Shown here: positions 37,253 to 50,144 of the stretch, piece after piece | Position numbering within the stretch: position 1 is the first letter of the stretch | Layout of the letters: each line of letters opens with the position of its first letter | Source of the DNA: Phycomyces blakesleeanus NRRL 1555(-) | Taxonomy: Eukaryota; Mucoromycota; Mucoromycetes; Mucorales; Phycomycetaceae | Length of the DNA: 64,000 nt | Direction of reading: 5' to 3' | NCBI RefSeq assembly: GCF_001638985.1 | Contig: NW_017265159.1 | Coordinates: 485,113-549,112 of the forward strand | The notes under the pieces: generated by a model | The model's database searches: none | Told to the model about the DNA's origin: nothing | The model's input: the letters and a program-made list of their open reading frames with translations, nothing else | Translations under genes and position numbers: made by a program

Positions 37253-40200
37253 GTTTATGATGATGATTTTTGGGTTAAAGAGCAAGAATTAAGAAAGTAA
37301 GAAAGTAAGAAAGAAAGATGATGATGATAATTATTTTCTTCTTTGGATGCCTGGATCGATGTCTTTATATATGGGTCCATATTTGAGGTAAACTAAGGTG
37401 ATACACTGTGTACAGGTCAGAGATGTCAAAGGGAAACTGTGCGTTGGAGTTGCGTCATTAAGCGGAGTGAAGCACTCAATTTTTTTTTTTCCTTTTTCTT
37501 CTTTCTATGTGTCTTTGGCTTTGTTTCTATCTATCACTATATCTGCCTTTACGTGTGTATGTATGTATGACATATGACAGATATACTCCTTATACAAACG
37601 CGTAATATCTGAGCAGCCAACAAGTAAAATACTCTATTGTCAAATATTCACTATTTATTTTTCTTTACACACATGAATTGTGGCTGGTTATGCTCATTAA
37701 AAAAAAGTTATTGTTATATTAATTCAATACATATTCAATTGTCACTATTACTATTGCTGTACTTCTTCTTCTTCCTCTTCCTTATGAATGTAAAACATAT
37801 ATTCATTTTTTTTTTGTTTCAATAATAGTAATTATGAGTCTACGTCACTTGTAGGAATAAAAAAAAAAGAGAGAGAGAAACCAAGCCAAACCAAATCAAG
37901 TACAAATAAAATCAAAGAAATAATGACTAGATTTTGTATGTATTTCTGTATAAATCTACAATTCTTGTATTATAAAATAAATTATCTAAATATATTTATT
38001 TATTTATTCTGTTATTTAAAGCGGATTTTGATGTGTCTGGCAGCACAGACCCAAAAAGAAAAGTCTTGGAAAAACTCATTTGTTGAATTGAATTCCAGTG
38101 ACAGACAGAAAGGGGAAAGTGAGGGGGAATGATGCAGGTTTAAAAGGATATTTTAGGTCTAGCTTCATTACTGTGTACTGAATAAAACTTATCGTCCCAT
38201 AAAATACATTCATAAATATATAAATATATTCTGAAATGAGGCACTAAATGACTACATTTTTCTTTAGGGATGTTTTATACAGAGGTAGTCGAATATGGTG
38301 TACAATTTTGTTGATATTATGTAAAGAAATGATAACAAAATATAGATAGATATTTGTTTCTGTTAAAGAAGTAACTAAAATGTATGTATCTATTATAAAG
38401 AACAATGAACCCTATTATTCGTGTTCAAATCGTCATTTATGAAATGTGTCTATGTGTGTGCCATGCAATGCAATGCCATGCAACGCAACGCAACGCAACG
38501 GCTTAAAGTGAATTACAGACGTGTCACCAGATCATCAAACTCTAGAAGTACATCACATCACATCACATCACATCTATCCATTTAGCCAGTCAACCAGTCA
38601 AACATATACAGTAAATAGAAAAAAGAAGCTGAATTTACCTATTAAATACATTATACAAGGAGTCCAATACTGACGAGTAGTAAGAATACTATATGTCTCT
38701 GTCTGTTTATTTTAGCTATCTATATAAAGATCTATTGGGAATCTTGTACTTTTCGGCAAGTGGGTTCCGTATTTCGGGCCTGACAACAGCTAATTAAAAT
38801 GATTAAAAAATATTATTTGGCTATTATTAATTGACTACATCTATATATGAATACTGTAGTCAATTGATAAGCCACAAAGACATTTACAGCAACAATTCTA
38901 TTATGTTGAAGAAAAAAAGATTGACAGGAATAGCAACAAATTAACGAATGTTGCTAGGGTAGGATAAGATCAGATTGGATTGGTTGGGATTGGTTGGGTT
39001 GGTTAGAACTTGTAATGTTTACCATATATTCAACAATGAAATACCAAAAAAGAAAAGAAAAGATACAAACACAAATTATATATGTGTGCGCACATACTAG
39101 TTAGATCGGCAGTTCCTTTAAGATTGATTCAGTCGGTCGTCCTTTTTCTCTCTCTCTCTCTATTATATTTATCTTGATCTCAAGGATCGTCAATGGGGTC
39201 TCGGGACTAAAAACGCCAATGTAGGATTGTAATTTTTTTTCTTATTAATTTTTTTTTTTATTATTTGTATGTGCGTAGATGTAACACAGGGTGTTTGAGT
39301 TAACCCAAGATTATTGATAGATTTTATGCATTTATATATTCTTTATGCTTATTCTTTATGGTTATTACTTGGTATCCAAAGTAAATAATGAAAAATAATA
39401 AAGAAAGATCTCAGAAATAGATATATCCTTGGCATGGGTATCAAGTGCAAGTATAACTTGTATAATATTGTACACAGAAATCATTTAAGACCAATAATAA
39501 TAAAATAATAATAATAGGCAAGGGGGGGGGGTATAGACCCTAAAATAATAATAATAATAATAATAGTCATAAAAGAAGGGGGTGGAAGAGGAGGAAGATT
39601 CAAGATCATATTTGGCTTACTTATTTCTATTATATGGTACAAGCACCCAATACACAGTACACAATAATAACGATGGTGATTTGACATTTTGAATGCTTCA
39701 AGGTTAAGGAGCAAGGATTTTATATCATTATAAAATAATTACTTATTAGTATATCAATGCTTATTCCATGTGGTTTATTTGGTGTGTACAATGAAAGAAT
39801 ATTTTTTTTTCTATTAATGTCTTGGGATTCTAAAGACTAGGGTTAAAGACTAGGAATAGTAATCCGATAACATAATTCTCATGATTACTATTATATTTAT
39901 ATAAAAGGGGATATCATGTATACTGCCTTTGATCTCTACTACTATATATACATACAAAAGCAGCCAAAGAAAATAATGAAAGAAAAGGGCATATCTAATC
40001 AAGCAAGAATACCAACAAGACTACGCATTTGCTTTGCTTTATTCTATCCTATTTGCGCCTTTGAGACCAGTTATTGGTTAGAGGATCACTTACTTTGAAT
40101 ACTTGCACAGAAAAAAAAAAGATATACAGACAAACAGACAAACAGACACCTGCGTCTAACATTTATGGTCAACATATCAAAAACATATAGTAAATTCAGT

Positions 40201-40708
40201 ATTGTGTCTGGATTTCAACAGGTTGTTCAACATTCATCATAAAGACAAAGAAATTATATTTTATATACATAAATATTTCTTAATTTTTCTTTCTTTTTTG
40301 TGCTTTAAATAATAAATAAATAAAGTAGCCAAAAATAGGAGAATAATAATAATAATAAATAAAAAAAATTTAAAAAAAAATTGATATAAAAAAGGATCTT
40401 TGGTTTCTTCATTTTATAGAATATTTCTTATTCAAAAATAAAATAAAATAAAAGTACAACACTGTAATATCTATATATCAATTGATCAACCAATCAACCA
40501 ACCTACCCACTTACTTACCGATCACTCATTCATTTGTTCAAATCAAATCAAATCAGAGTCAGTCTGTCAGTCAATCGATCCATCGATCAATAAATCATTA
40601 ACAACGCAAAATCCATTCTACAATATATATATATATATATATATATGTACTTATTACCTAATTAATTAATAAGAAATATACCTACCAAAAAAATCATAAA
40701 CAAACTTG
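37253..40708. other. gene-free stretch
   Basis: Holds the promoter of Cx3C gene A and numerous short repeats: CAATG/CAACG pentamers (~38464-38499), CATCA pentamers (~38551-38574), AAT triplets (~39540-39565), a short G run (~39524-39531) and AT runs. The final ~80 bp before 40709 carry a (TA)n tract (~40625-40646) and A-rich leader of the GATA-finger gene. No coding sequence is supported. Confidence 0.55.
37363..37373 (-). promoter_or_regulatory. TATA box of Cx3C gene A
   Basis: On the minus strand CATATATAAAG lies ~115 bp upstream of the ATG at 37252. The leader between them is rich in C/T on the coding strand. Confidence 0.5.
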
Positions 40709-42295
40709 ATGAATATAATCGATCTTTTAATCAAACCGTCCACGTCAGACACCAATCTATCTTACCCAGGGCTAAAGGCTCCTATCCATGATGACAATCT
40801 TATGGCTGTCTGGGAATCAGTTCTAGACCAGTATGGCTTTCGTCTCAAACCAACCTCGGAGCGCAACACCCTCACAGACGCCATCCTGACTCCAACCAGC
40901 GCACCAGTCTCAAGTTTCCTTCCAGACACCCCAGTCCATATTAAGGTCATTGGCCGGCACATGAATGGTTCCTTCCGCTGTCACATTGGCACCGGAAAAG
41001 CATCTCGTCCCATCCGCTCCACCGAACTGTGCCGCCAGATGCGTCTATTGGCAGTCTTCTTTAGAGCAGAGAATAGTAAGAGCCAATTGGTCTCCCCAGA
41101 CTTCATATTCTTCCCAACCTGGCTCCTCCATCTTTTCCGGTACACCCAGCACGGCTCGACTCCAGGCCGAACTGATGTCAGATTTCTCGAGAATGCCGGT
41201 CTGGCCAAAGAAGACCACATCTACCGTCTCAACCATGTCCTCAACACCCTTTTTCGCTTCAACCTGCACAACTTTGATGGCCAGAAAATGCAGCGGGCCG
41301 TAGAACTCGCAAATTACCTGTTTGATACGGCCGGACTAGACCCAAGCTCGCTACCCAGACCCTACTTTCCTGGCGAGGACCTTGGCAAGCGAGAGCAACC
41401 TGGTCTGTACCCAACTCTTGTACTCCTCTTGCACACCCCGCGGCCATCAAAAACAAAACCCTTTTGCCACAACTGCAACACCAAACCAGCCTCACGCCGC
41501 AAACTCTGTGTGGCTTGCTACAGATACCAGCTCAAGCACGGCGAGGCACGGCCCCTCAGACTCATTGTTGCCAACCGACCCGGACCCCGTCTCAGTGACC
41601 TGGCTGATGCAACATTAGCAGCAGCCTTAACCTCAGTCGATACTCTAGCCACAGCTGACCACGGAATGCCTTTGATGTGCCCCAGCAATGTACCAAGGAC
41701 CATGATTGCCCCCATACCAAGGTCTCAGAAGAGCTGCGCAAACTGCGGTGTCCATGAGACTCATCAGTGGTACCGCAATCTCTGCGGCGCAGGTCATTGG
41801 TGCGAAACTTGTAAGAGCTACTACCTCAGACACACCAAGGTGCGCCCCCCAGAGCTGTTTGTCAAGGCTGCCAAGCGCAAGGTTGATGTCCGCACCCTCG
41901 TAAACTGGTCCTCCTGGGCCGCAGAAGATGACACTGACGACACTGCAGCCATAACAACAAAAAGTCGTCTGTCAACACCAATCACCCGCCGATCTTCAGA
42001 TTCCACGGTTTCTACAGTCGGATCCTGGACACCATCCGGATGCCGTCCGCATCTCTATCATGCTCGGTACAGCTGCAGTGCTTCTTCTGTCTATGAAAGT
42101 TCGTCCTCGAGTCACAACAGTCCTGATGCCAGTCTGGTGTCATCCCCCACCACACCACCGTCTGTTTCGCCTTCTTTTTTTTCACACTCAAAACACCGGA
42201 CATCAATCTCATCCACCCAATCTTCTACACTTGCGCCGCAGACCTATGGCTCGCCCTATGGGGTCTTTTATCAGCCTTGGTCTTTAGACGGCTGA
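40709..42295 (+). CDS. GATA-type zinc-finger protein with a second, shortened Cys4 motif, 528 aa
   Basis: Single exon, ATG 40709 to TGA 42293-42295. The C-terminal finger has GATA spacing C-x2-C-x18-C-x2-C (Cys343, 346, 365, 368) with typical surroundings: CANCGVHETHQW, then CETCKSYYLRH and the following RP. A second Cys4 motif upstream (Cys253, 256, 267, 270; CHNCNTKPASRRKLCVAC) has only ten residues in the loop, then YRYQLKHGEARP. The arrangement of two tandem fingers recalls GATA factors, but the first is too short to be a canonical one. Residues 1-240 are globular with no recognised domain (WESVLDQYGFRL, IRSTELCRQMRLLAVFF). The C-terminus (~400-528) is Ser/Thr/Pro-rich and low-complexity. 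Probable nuclear DNA-binding regulator; targets unknown. Confidence 0.8.
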   Translation: MNIIDLLIKPSTSDTNLSYPGLKAPIHDDNLMAVWESVLDQYGFRLKPTSERNTLTDAILTPTSAPVSSFLPDTPVHIKVIGRHMNGSFRCHIGTGKASRPIRSTELCRQMRLLAVFFRAENSKSQLVSPDFIFFPTWLLHLFRYTQHGSTPGRTDVRFLENAGLAKEDHIYRLNHVLNTLFRFNLHNFDGQKMQRAVELANYLFDTAGLDPSSLPRPYFPGEDLGKREQPGLYPTLVLLLHTPRPSKTKPFCHNCNTKPASRRKLCVACYRYQLKHGEARPLRLIVANRPGPRLSDLADATLAAALTSVDTLATADHGMPLMCPSNVPRTMIAPIPRSQKSCANCGVHETHQWYRNLCGAGHWCETCKSYYLRHTKVRPPELFVKAAKRKVDVRTLVNWSSWAAEDDTDDTAAITTKSRLSTPITRRSSDSTVSTVGSWTPSGCRPHLYHARYSCSASSVYESSSSSHNSPDASLVSSPTTPPSVSPSFFSHSKHRTSISSTQSSTLAPQTYGSPYGVFYQPWSLDG

Positions 42296-45200
42296 GTAAA
42301 CACATTATACATTTACTTTTATATATCTATATATAAAGAAAAGGATTGTGCTCCTCACAAAAAACACTATTCCAAAAAATAATAATTATAATATTAAGAA
42401 TAGCAGTAATAGCAGTAATAGCAGCAAAAAAAATTCTCATTTCATACTATACTTCTTTTACTTTTCTTACTACATCCCCCCCCCAACTTTCAGTCGCCTT
42501 TTCTTTATTGGTTTCATTATTGCTTTCTTTATTATACTTTTATTTCATTCATTATTTTTTATTTATTTATTTTCTATTTCTTTCAACAGATTATTTTTTC
42601 AGCATAATCAATGCATTACCTCTTCTTCTTCTTCTTCTTCTTCTTCTTCTTTAATATACATACATATATACACTATACATACATTCATAAATGCATTCAT
42701 ACATACATTCATACATTAATACATACATTAGAAAGAAAGAAAGACAGAAAGATATATAATAGCAACACTTGTAATCCCCCTTTTTTTTTTCTTCTTCAAA
42801 AATCAATAGTTCATAATTTCATTATTATTATTATTTCGTTTCATTTCACTTGAATATGCTTAATCCAACATTCTTCTTTAAACCTTATGGCCATGCTCAT
42901 CATTTACTTCTTATTATTATTATTATTCTTCTTCTTTCTATTATTCATTTTATATTTTGTATGTCTGAAATTCTTGTCTTATTTCTATATTTTTAAAATC
43001 CATTTATTTGTTTGTTTGTTTGTCTCTTTTATATATATATATATATAAATCAAAATATATCTATCTATCTATCTATCTATATTTTTATATCAATGTATTC
43101 GTTTATGTAAGAATAATAACAATAAAAGTAAAAAATTGTAAAAATATATGTATGTATGTATGTGTACCATGACTCCAAAAATTATATAATATATAATCGA
43201 TCTGCAATTTTCAATCTTAAAAATATTTATATACATTTGGTAGTTCATCTGTAACCATGCGTCAAAAAATTATAATCATAATAAAATAAATATAAACCTG
43301 TCAAAGTTTGAGGGGATAATATGGTAATAGCGAGAGCAATATAAGGAACAGGGCAGGAGAACAGGAAGGAGGAGGGGGGGTGAAGGGTATTCAATTTTGA
43401 ATTGAAACAAAAGAGAAAATAAATAAATATAATCTCTAGGGAAATGGTCAATGCATATATATAAAATGTCTCTATTTATCGTTAAGCATTTAATAAATAA
43501 ATAAAAAAAGGAGAGTTAATTTATTTAGTTATTTATCTTTTTTGTAATATATACATACATTTAATGCGATCGTAATAGAAATTTTCATGTAAATCATAAA
43601 TTTACCCAAAATCCATCGATCATTTTTATGCCAAATGTTTTAGGCGCCCACAAATCATGCTGTTAAAAATCATTCAATTTTTTTTCTTTTACTTTATTAA
43701 TACATAAATACTAGCTAACAGTAACAAGCATTGTAATGACAGTAATAGCAGTAATAACAGTAATAGGAGATCTGTAATTTTTTTTGGGGGTTAAAGAAAA
43801 TATATATTAATACTTACACACACAAACACACACACACAAACACACGCACACATTCATACAGGTGTGTACAAGACATATTGTACTCTTGAAAGAAGTAGTA
43901 ACAGTAGCAGCAGCAGTAGTAGTAGAAGAAAAAGCAAGAAGAAGAAGAAGAAGAAAAGAGAGGGAACCCAGTTATTTGGAATCTGACTTTATCATGATGC
44001 TTATAAACATAATACACAAAGATGGGGTTTTGTTACAACAGGTATCCAGAACCCAAGACTTTGGAGTCTTTGGCTTTCAAAATGATCAGAAATAAGTCCT
44101 CCTGAAGATCAAAATAAACAAATAAAACCATAACATGGAAAATAATGTGTATGGCCAATCTATATTCGATTCAACTCCTCTTTCATCAGCGTCATCATTG
44201 ATATATAGATACATTTTGTATAAATGTTTGTTTTATTTATTTATTAATTCAGTTAGTTAGTTAACGACCAATTATCTATAATAGAATGACAGGAACAAAG
44301 TTTCAAATTATCATAATTCTAATTCATACCTTTTTTTTTTATTAGTATTTAAAAGATGTGGACATATCAATTAATGCATTGATATTGACATTTGGTTTAT
44401 TCAGTCAACAATACATTAGTTTTTATATATTCGCTTTATTTTGATAGCAGATCCCAGCAGAATGTATTCATTCTCATTAGATAAATTAGCCTCACAACCT
44501 AATATATGAATAAACCCAAGGATCAATCAGCCATTAAACCAACCAACCAACTCAAGAAACAAAGAGAGAGAGAAAAAAGGGAATCTCAAGTATCCGAAAT
44601 ACGCCTTCTATCCCTCATTCTCCTCCTGTTTTTTTTTTGCTATTATTATTATTATTTGATCACCACCAAGAAACAGAAGCCAAATCAAAAACTGGCTTAA
44701 GCATGGTTTTTTCTTCTTCTTTTATGATCCACATAATAACGAATAATGAATATTGTCATGAGGTTGTGCATAGACACTCCTAGGGTAGCAGCCATACAAC
44801 GATCATGAGAATTATTCTGTTGCAAGTCAATCTACACAAAGAATAAAATAAAGAAATAAAGATAAAGATAGATAGATATATAGATAGATAGACTACTTTA
44901 CAAAACAAAGAAACTACAATATATATATATATATATATATATTCAAGATTGTTACTGGGACTAGAATAAAAAAAAAATTAGATCAAAATTACCATATATA
45001 TAATGCATCGATTAGACAAGTTTGTTCTAATGTAATGTAATCTAATGTAATGAATAACTCTCTTTCTTTTCTTTAGTTTATAATTGTACTGCTGTCATTA
45101 GATATAGCCTTGTGATGTACATGTGGTTTAAACAACAAGAAATTACCGGGTGTTTGATTTGGCCCAGAAGAATCAAAGCATCAAAGCATCAAACCAAACC

Positions 45201-46375
45201 CTCCCTCTCCCTTACATACATTGGAATGTTTGTCATACGCCTTGAGCAAGTTACTTTCTTGTTTTGTCCTTTATTTATATTGATAGACAAACAAGTGATT
45301 ATATCAGATCTTTGCTTTTCTATGTATGTATTTATTTTGGTGATGGTATCTTTTCAGAGTATTGTCGACTTGTTGACTGTAAAAGAATCATTATGTATCT
45401 TGATCATAAGTATATCGGATAGCAGGAATACCAATTTCATTTATGAAAGGACCCTGTCCAAATCTGTTTTAAATCAAATCAAATATATAAAACTCAAGGT
45501 TCTGTGGTTGTGATCCTTTAGAAATTGATTGCAACATTATTTCTGTTCCTCATCCCTCAAACTTCCTACTCTCCCCCTAGCCCCCCTCTCTCCTTGTACC
45601 ATCCAACTCTCTTTCAATGTCCCAACTTTTTGGGTATATCCGGCCATACAGCCCTTCTTTCTTTTCTCTTTGGACTAATATCAAAATCTGAGAATGCTAT
45701 TGCCAATACTGTTGTCTGCTTTGGACCTGCCAAAATAATAATAATAATAATAAAGACACTATATCTTTTGCAATTCATAATTGATTTCTGTTTCTAATAC
45801 ATTTGCTTCTCTTAAATTATCCTACATATATATACATACGGTGGAGGGAGGTTGTCAACCTGGGATCTTCTTGTGTTGCCGGATAAGAATACCGGTTCTG
45901 CATTTGATGATTGAATAAGAAACTTTCTGTAAATCAAGATAAAATCAAATATACATAAAAAGGAAATACAGGTGAGACAGAAAGAGAGAAAGGGGAAAAG
46001 TGTCAAGCAGGCTATCGTTGTTTTGAAGCAATAGACTTTAGAATGATATTCATCCATTTGTTATTTAATGTATTGATTTTATTGGAATAACAAAGCAAAA
46101 ACATGTCTTTTCTTCTTGGTGAACGTTTTAATGCTTTAAAGAAGTGTATATCTTTTATTGCTAGAAATTTGTTTTCAATGTCTGTCTATTGTGAGTGTGA
46201 GTGTCAGAGTCATTAATCAATCTTATATATATTACAAGTTAGAAGAAAGAAAGGAACATTGCCACAAACAAGTTTTTAAGGTTATTTACTATATTGTTGT
46301 CGATGGTGCTGTTTCTTGATATACTTCTCTTGAATGAGGTTAGGATGAAAGAAACAATCTATATACACACACACG

Positions 46376-46407
<32 letters not shown>

Positions 46408-49021
46408 CAATATTTGAAAATTTGGACTTGATTCAAACAAAATAACCTTTTATTGATCTACATTGTAATGCATGTCCATCTAGTTCAAAATCTTGTTGAT
46501 TAATTGATTGCTAGTAAGTAATGTCTGCAGATGTTTTGAATGTCCAATATATATATTGCAATTTTGTTTCTTATTATTATCATTATTTGAATAAAAGCTC
46601 ATTGTGTTTTGATTGGTAAATCATGTCTTTATACAAGATTAATGTCAATGGCAATCTTCAAGCTTGAATTAGTTGACAAGTTTGATGTATGATCGTTTGA
46701 GATCTTTTTATTTTATTATTTTCGAGAATCGTAAAGATGTTGATTGTAATTAACATGATGTAAAAATTAAATATAAAAGAACAACAATTCAAAGGGGAAG
46801 AATAATAATAATAGACAATTAATGGTCGATCATTTTTGTCCCGTTTTTCTTTGATACATTGGATATTTATATATCTAATAGCATATTTGCTAGGCTGCGA
46901 CATCTGATTTCAAGTCAGGGTTTTCTATCTCTTTTAAGCAACATCCCTTTGCTTTCTTTCTTTTTTTTTTTGGATTTTGGTTTGGTTTGGTTTGGTTTGG
47001 TTTGGTTAGGAGTAGTTGGTGTAAAGAGTCTTGTCACCATGTCTGTGTTGTCCTTCTGTGTCTCTCATATTCCCCCTTATTTCTTCCTCCTTTCTTCTCC
47101 TTTCTTTTCTTTTCTTTCTTTCAAGTATATTACCTCCCCTTTACCCTACACTACCCTACCCTACCCTACCCTCATTCGTTTCCTAATTGCTTTTTTTTTC
47201 TAATTCATTTCCTCTCATTACCATGTTGCGTACCATGGTAAATGTAGTATGATGACGCCACCTCCCTTTTTTTTTCCTTTTTTCCTTTTTATCATTATCA
47301 TTATTCCTTTCTATTAGCATTGTCATTGTGCAGACTCATTCTAATGAGGTAACTAATACATATACAATATAAATTCCTAATCTCCCCTAAAAATAATAAT
47401 ATTCGGTTAAAGCATTTCTTCTGCCTGCCTGTCTATCTCCGTTCCCCTATAATATACTGTGATGTGATGTACTGTGATGTACTGTACTGTATGACACTGT
47501 ATTATACTTTAGGATACTCTATATTATTGTTACTATTTATTCTTGGAGAGATTGATAGATAAAGAGAGAGATAGAGAGGGTGAGCTAGACAAGAAGCTAT
47601 ATATATATATAATGTATTTCATGCTTGACTTTTAATTATTTTCATTAAGAAACAAGAAATTTCTTTAATATATCCAAGGTCAATGCTCCCTACAAAAGAA
47701 GCAAAGAAGCAAAGAAAGGATCTAATTCTAAAGCACACGACGCCTATTTTTAGATGAAAGATATATAACAATTATACTAGTAGCTGCTAAAGATCATATC
47801 ATTGTCTTTGTTTCTTTGGTATATTTCTTGTGAGAATAATGAATGGTTGACGCATATGAACAGACAGCAGAATATTTTTCAATTGTTTTAAGATTCTGTG
47901 TAATTCTTCTTCCTTTAATATACATTATATAATACATAATGGATATTTGGCTCTGTGGTAGTACACATATATGCTTTTTTTTAAAAATATATATATTTAT
48001 ACTCTTATTATTTGAAGTGCGATTCAAGTGACTGAACTGAATATCAGTTTACATATTTGAATTTATTATACATATTATCTTTGGGGTAAAATGGCTAAAG
48101 AAGGGTGTTTGAATTTGAATTGGTTGACTTGAAAGTAAGGAAAAACTAACAAGGATAAAACCAGCACTAATACTGATAATGGAAATATAGATATATAGAG
48201 AGGGGAAGGTAAGGAAGAATAGCCGATAATTAACAAGATAAGAATAAGAATAAGAATAAGAACCTACTTGACTTTACCTCACATCGCCTTACTTTGCTTT
48301 GCTTTACTTTGCTTTGCTTTACCCCACCTACTTGGTTATGTTAAATAAATAAATATTTATTTATTTATTTGAATTTCCTGCCTTTTATTCGTGACATTGG
48401 ATTGATAAGAAGGGCGGCATCCAAACAAGGGAAAACAAAAGAAGGGGACCCTTAAGAAAAGAAAAAAAAAAGTATAAATATATGTTGTTTGAAATACCGC
48501 CACAATTATCTTGACCAGTGTATAGAAAATAAATAAGAATCTAGTCTAATTCTATTAAATCTTACATTGATATAATGATAGATTTACACTATGCCTTGTT
48601 TTTAATTTTTATTATATGTATTTAATAATAATAATAAAACACATAGGTCGTAACTATGGTAGTTCTTTACAGAATTAACCGATTCAAATTGTAGCAAGTT
48701 GAAATTTAGTCAACAAATACACATGAATACAAATACCTGAATTTACATACATAGATACATACATGTACATTACATATAAAGGAAATAGGGTTCCTTTTTG
48801 TATTTCTTAAGGGACAAAAGGAAACAAGGGACTCTTCCTTTATTCCTATTTTCCTCTGACTTGGTTTGAGTTCTTATATAAACTACTGTTGGTTTATTCA
48901 ATGGTTTTCTTTTTTTCTTTTTCATCTTCATCTTCACCTTCTTCTTTACCTTTCTTTATATCCACCTACTTTTAATTCTTTTCTTAAAGAATAAAAATAA
49001 ATAAATAAACAAACTTATATT
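42296..49021. other. gene-free stretch
   Basis: No gene supported. Dense microsatellites: TTC triplets (~42623-42650), CATA tetramers, ATCT (~43062-43078), GAA (~43925-43955), (AT)n (~44919-44941, ~46385-46407), GGTTT pentamers (~46977-47006) and CCCTA pentamers (~47143-47172). An ORF at 45112-45513 has hydrophobic runs but no start context, homology or neighbour support. The last 150 bp form the promoter of the gene at 49022. Confidence 0.55.
48875..48882 (+). promoter_or_regulatory. TATA box of Cx3C gene B
   Basis: TATATAAA lies ~140 bp upstream of the ATG at 49022 and is followed by a long CTT-rich leader, similar in layout to the paralogue's promoter. Confidence 0.5.
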
Positions 49022-49891
49022 ATGAAGTTGACTATTTCTGCTCTTGTATTAGCCATTGCTGTCTCTGCTGTAGCTGCCTGTGATTGTAAAGCTGATGATC
49101 ACACCTGTCTCAGCAAATGTGGTAAAGTACAATTGGAATAACAAAAATAGCAATAATATAGATTTACTCTCCACTAATAAAGCTCAACTTTTTTTTTATT
49201 TTATTTTATTATTAATATATAAATAGTTACGGATGCAAATAGCTGTATCACAGGTTGCAGAGATGACCAATGCTACCGTAATTGCGTTAACAATAAATGG
49301 TAAGTGCTACACATATACATGTACATGTACATGCATATATGTAAATATGCGATCTGCAACAAGAATCAGAAAAAATGAAAGAAAGAAAAATAACCAAAAT
49401 ATATATACATATATATATGTAAAAATCAAATCAAACACAGGCCAGCACCTTCAGGTTACCTTCACAGCGATGTCCTGACTGCCCCTGCCGCAACTACAGT
49501 CGCAGATGTTCATCCTGCCTTCCCGGGTGTCACTTCAAGTGGTACGACACTGAGAAATAATAATAAATATAAAAGCAGACAAGCAAACAAATCAGAAAAT
49601 ATTATCACTAATTATATAATTAGATATATATTATATTAATAATTGATAATCATAATACTAAATATTTTATTCTTTAAACAAATGTCATAAAGTGTTAGAT
49701 TACTAACATACTAATCATGACTTTATTATGATGTAGCCGCACCAACTGCTTCCCAGGTCTCTGCTGCCAAGCCAAGTTTACCAGCTTCTGGCAAAAATGG
49801 AACCAGCAATGGCGGATCTCTCAATCACGTCCAATGGCCTCTCCTGGTCAGTGCATTAATGACAGCCGGCGTCTGGGCCGTAAGTCATTAA
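49022..49891 (+). CDS. secreted, probably GPI-anchored Cx3C-repeat protein B, 142 aa
   Basis: Four exons: 49022-49121, 49227-49299, 49441-49541, 49737-49891; phases 1, 2, 1 join cleanly. The signal peptide is MKLTISALVLAIAVSAVAA. Eight cysteines follow with spacing CxC-x6-C-x3-C-x6-C-x3-C-x4-C-x3-C, ending in NNKWP, as in the paralogue at 36667-37252. The linker is Ala/Thr/Val/Pro-rich rather than Ser-rich and much shorter. The C-terminus is a Ser/Gly/Asn patch followed by HVQWPLLVSALMTAGVWAVSH, a plausible GPI signal. Intron 1 sits at exactly the position and phase of the paralogue's only intron; introns 2 and 3 are unique to this copy. The stop overlaps a donor-like GTAAGT (49880 on), so an alternative tail cannot be excluded. 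Function unknown; surface protein by architecture. Confidence 0.8.
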
Positions 49892-50014
49892 AAACCAAAA
49901 CACCAACAACAACAACAAAAAAAAATACAAAACGCAAAAAGGGTCTCCAGAAAGACAAACTAAAGAGAGGATTAAAAAGAAAGGAGGAGGATATATTATC
50001 CGTTTTGTTCTATT

Positions 50015-50063
<49 letters not shown>

Positions 50064-50109
50064 GACCATTTGAGTGGAATTTACCCTCATTTAGACCTTA
50101 TTTATTTAT

Positions 50110-50144
<35 letters not shown>

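Noticed and set aside
45112..45513. 133-codon ORF with hydrophobic runs
   Set aside because: AT-driven composition, no recognisable domain, weak start context and no splice-linked neighbours. Length is within what chance can give in this window.
47143..47172. CCCTA pentamers considered as telomere or interstitial telomeric repeat
   Set aside because: Fungal telomeres of this group are CCCTAA/TTAGGG. The unit here is five bases with only about five copies, like the other simple repeats around it.
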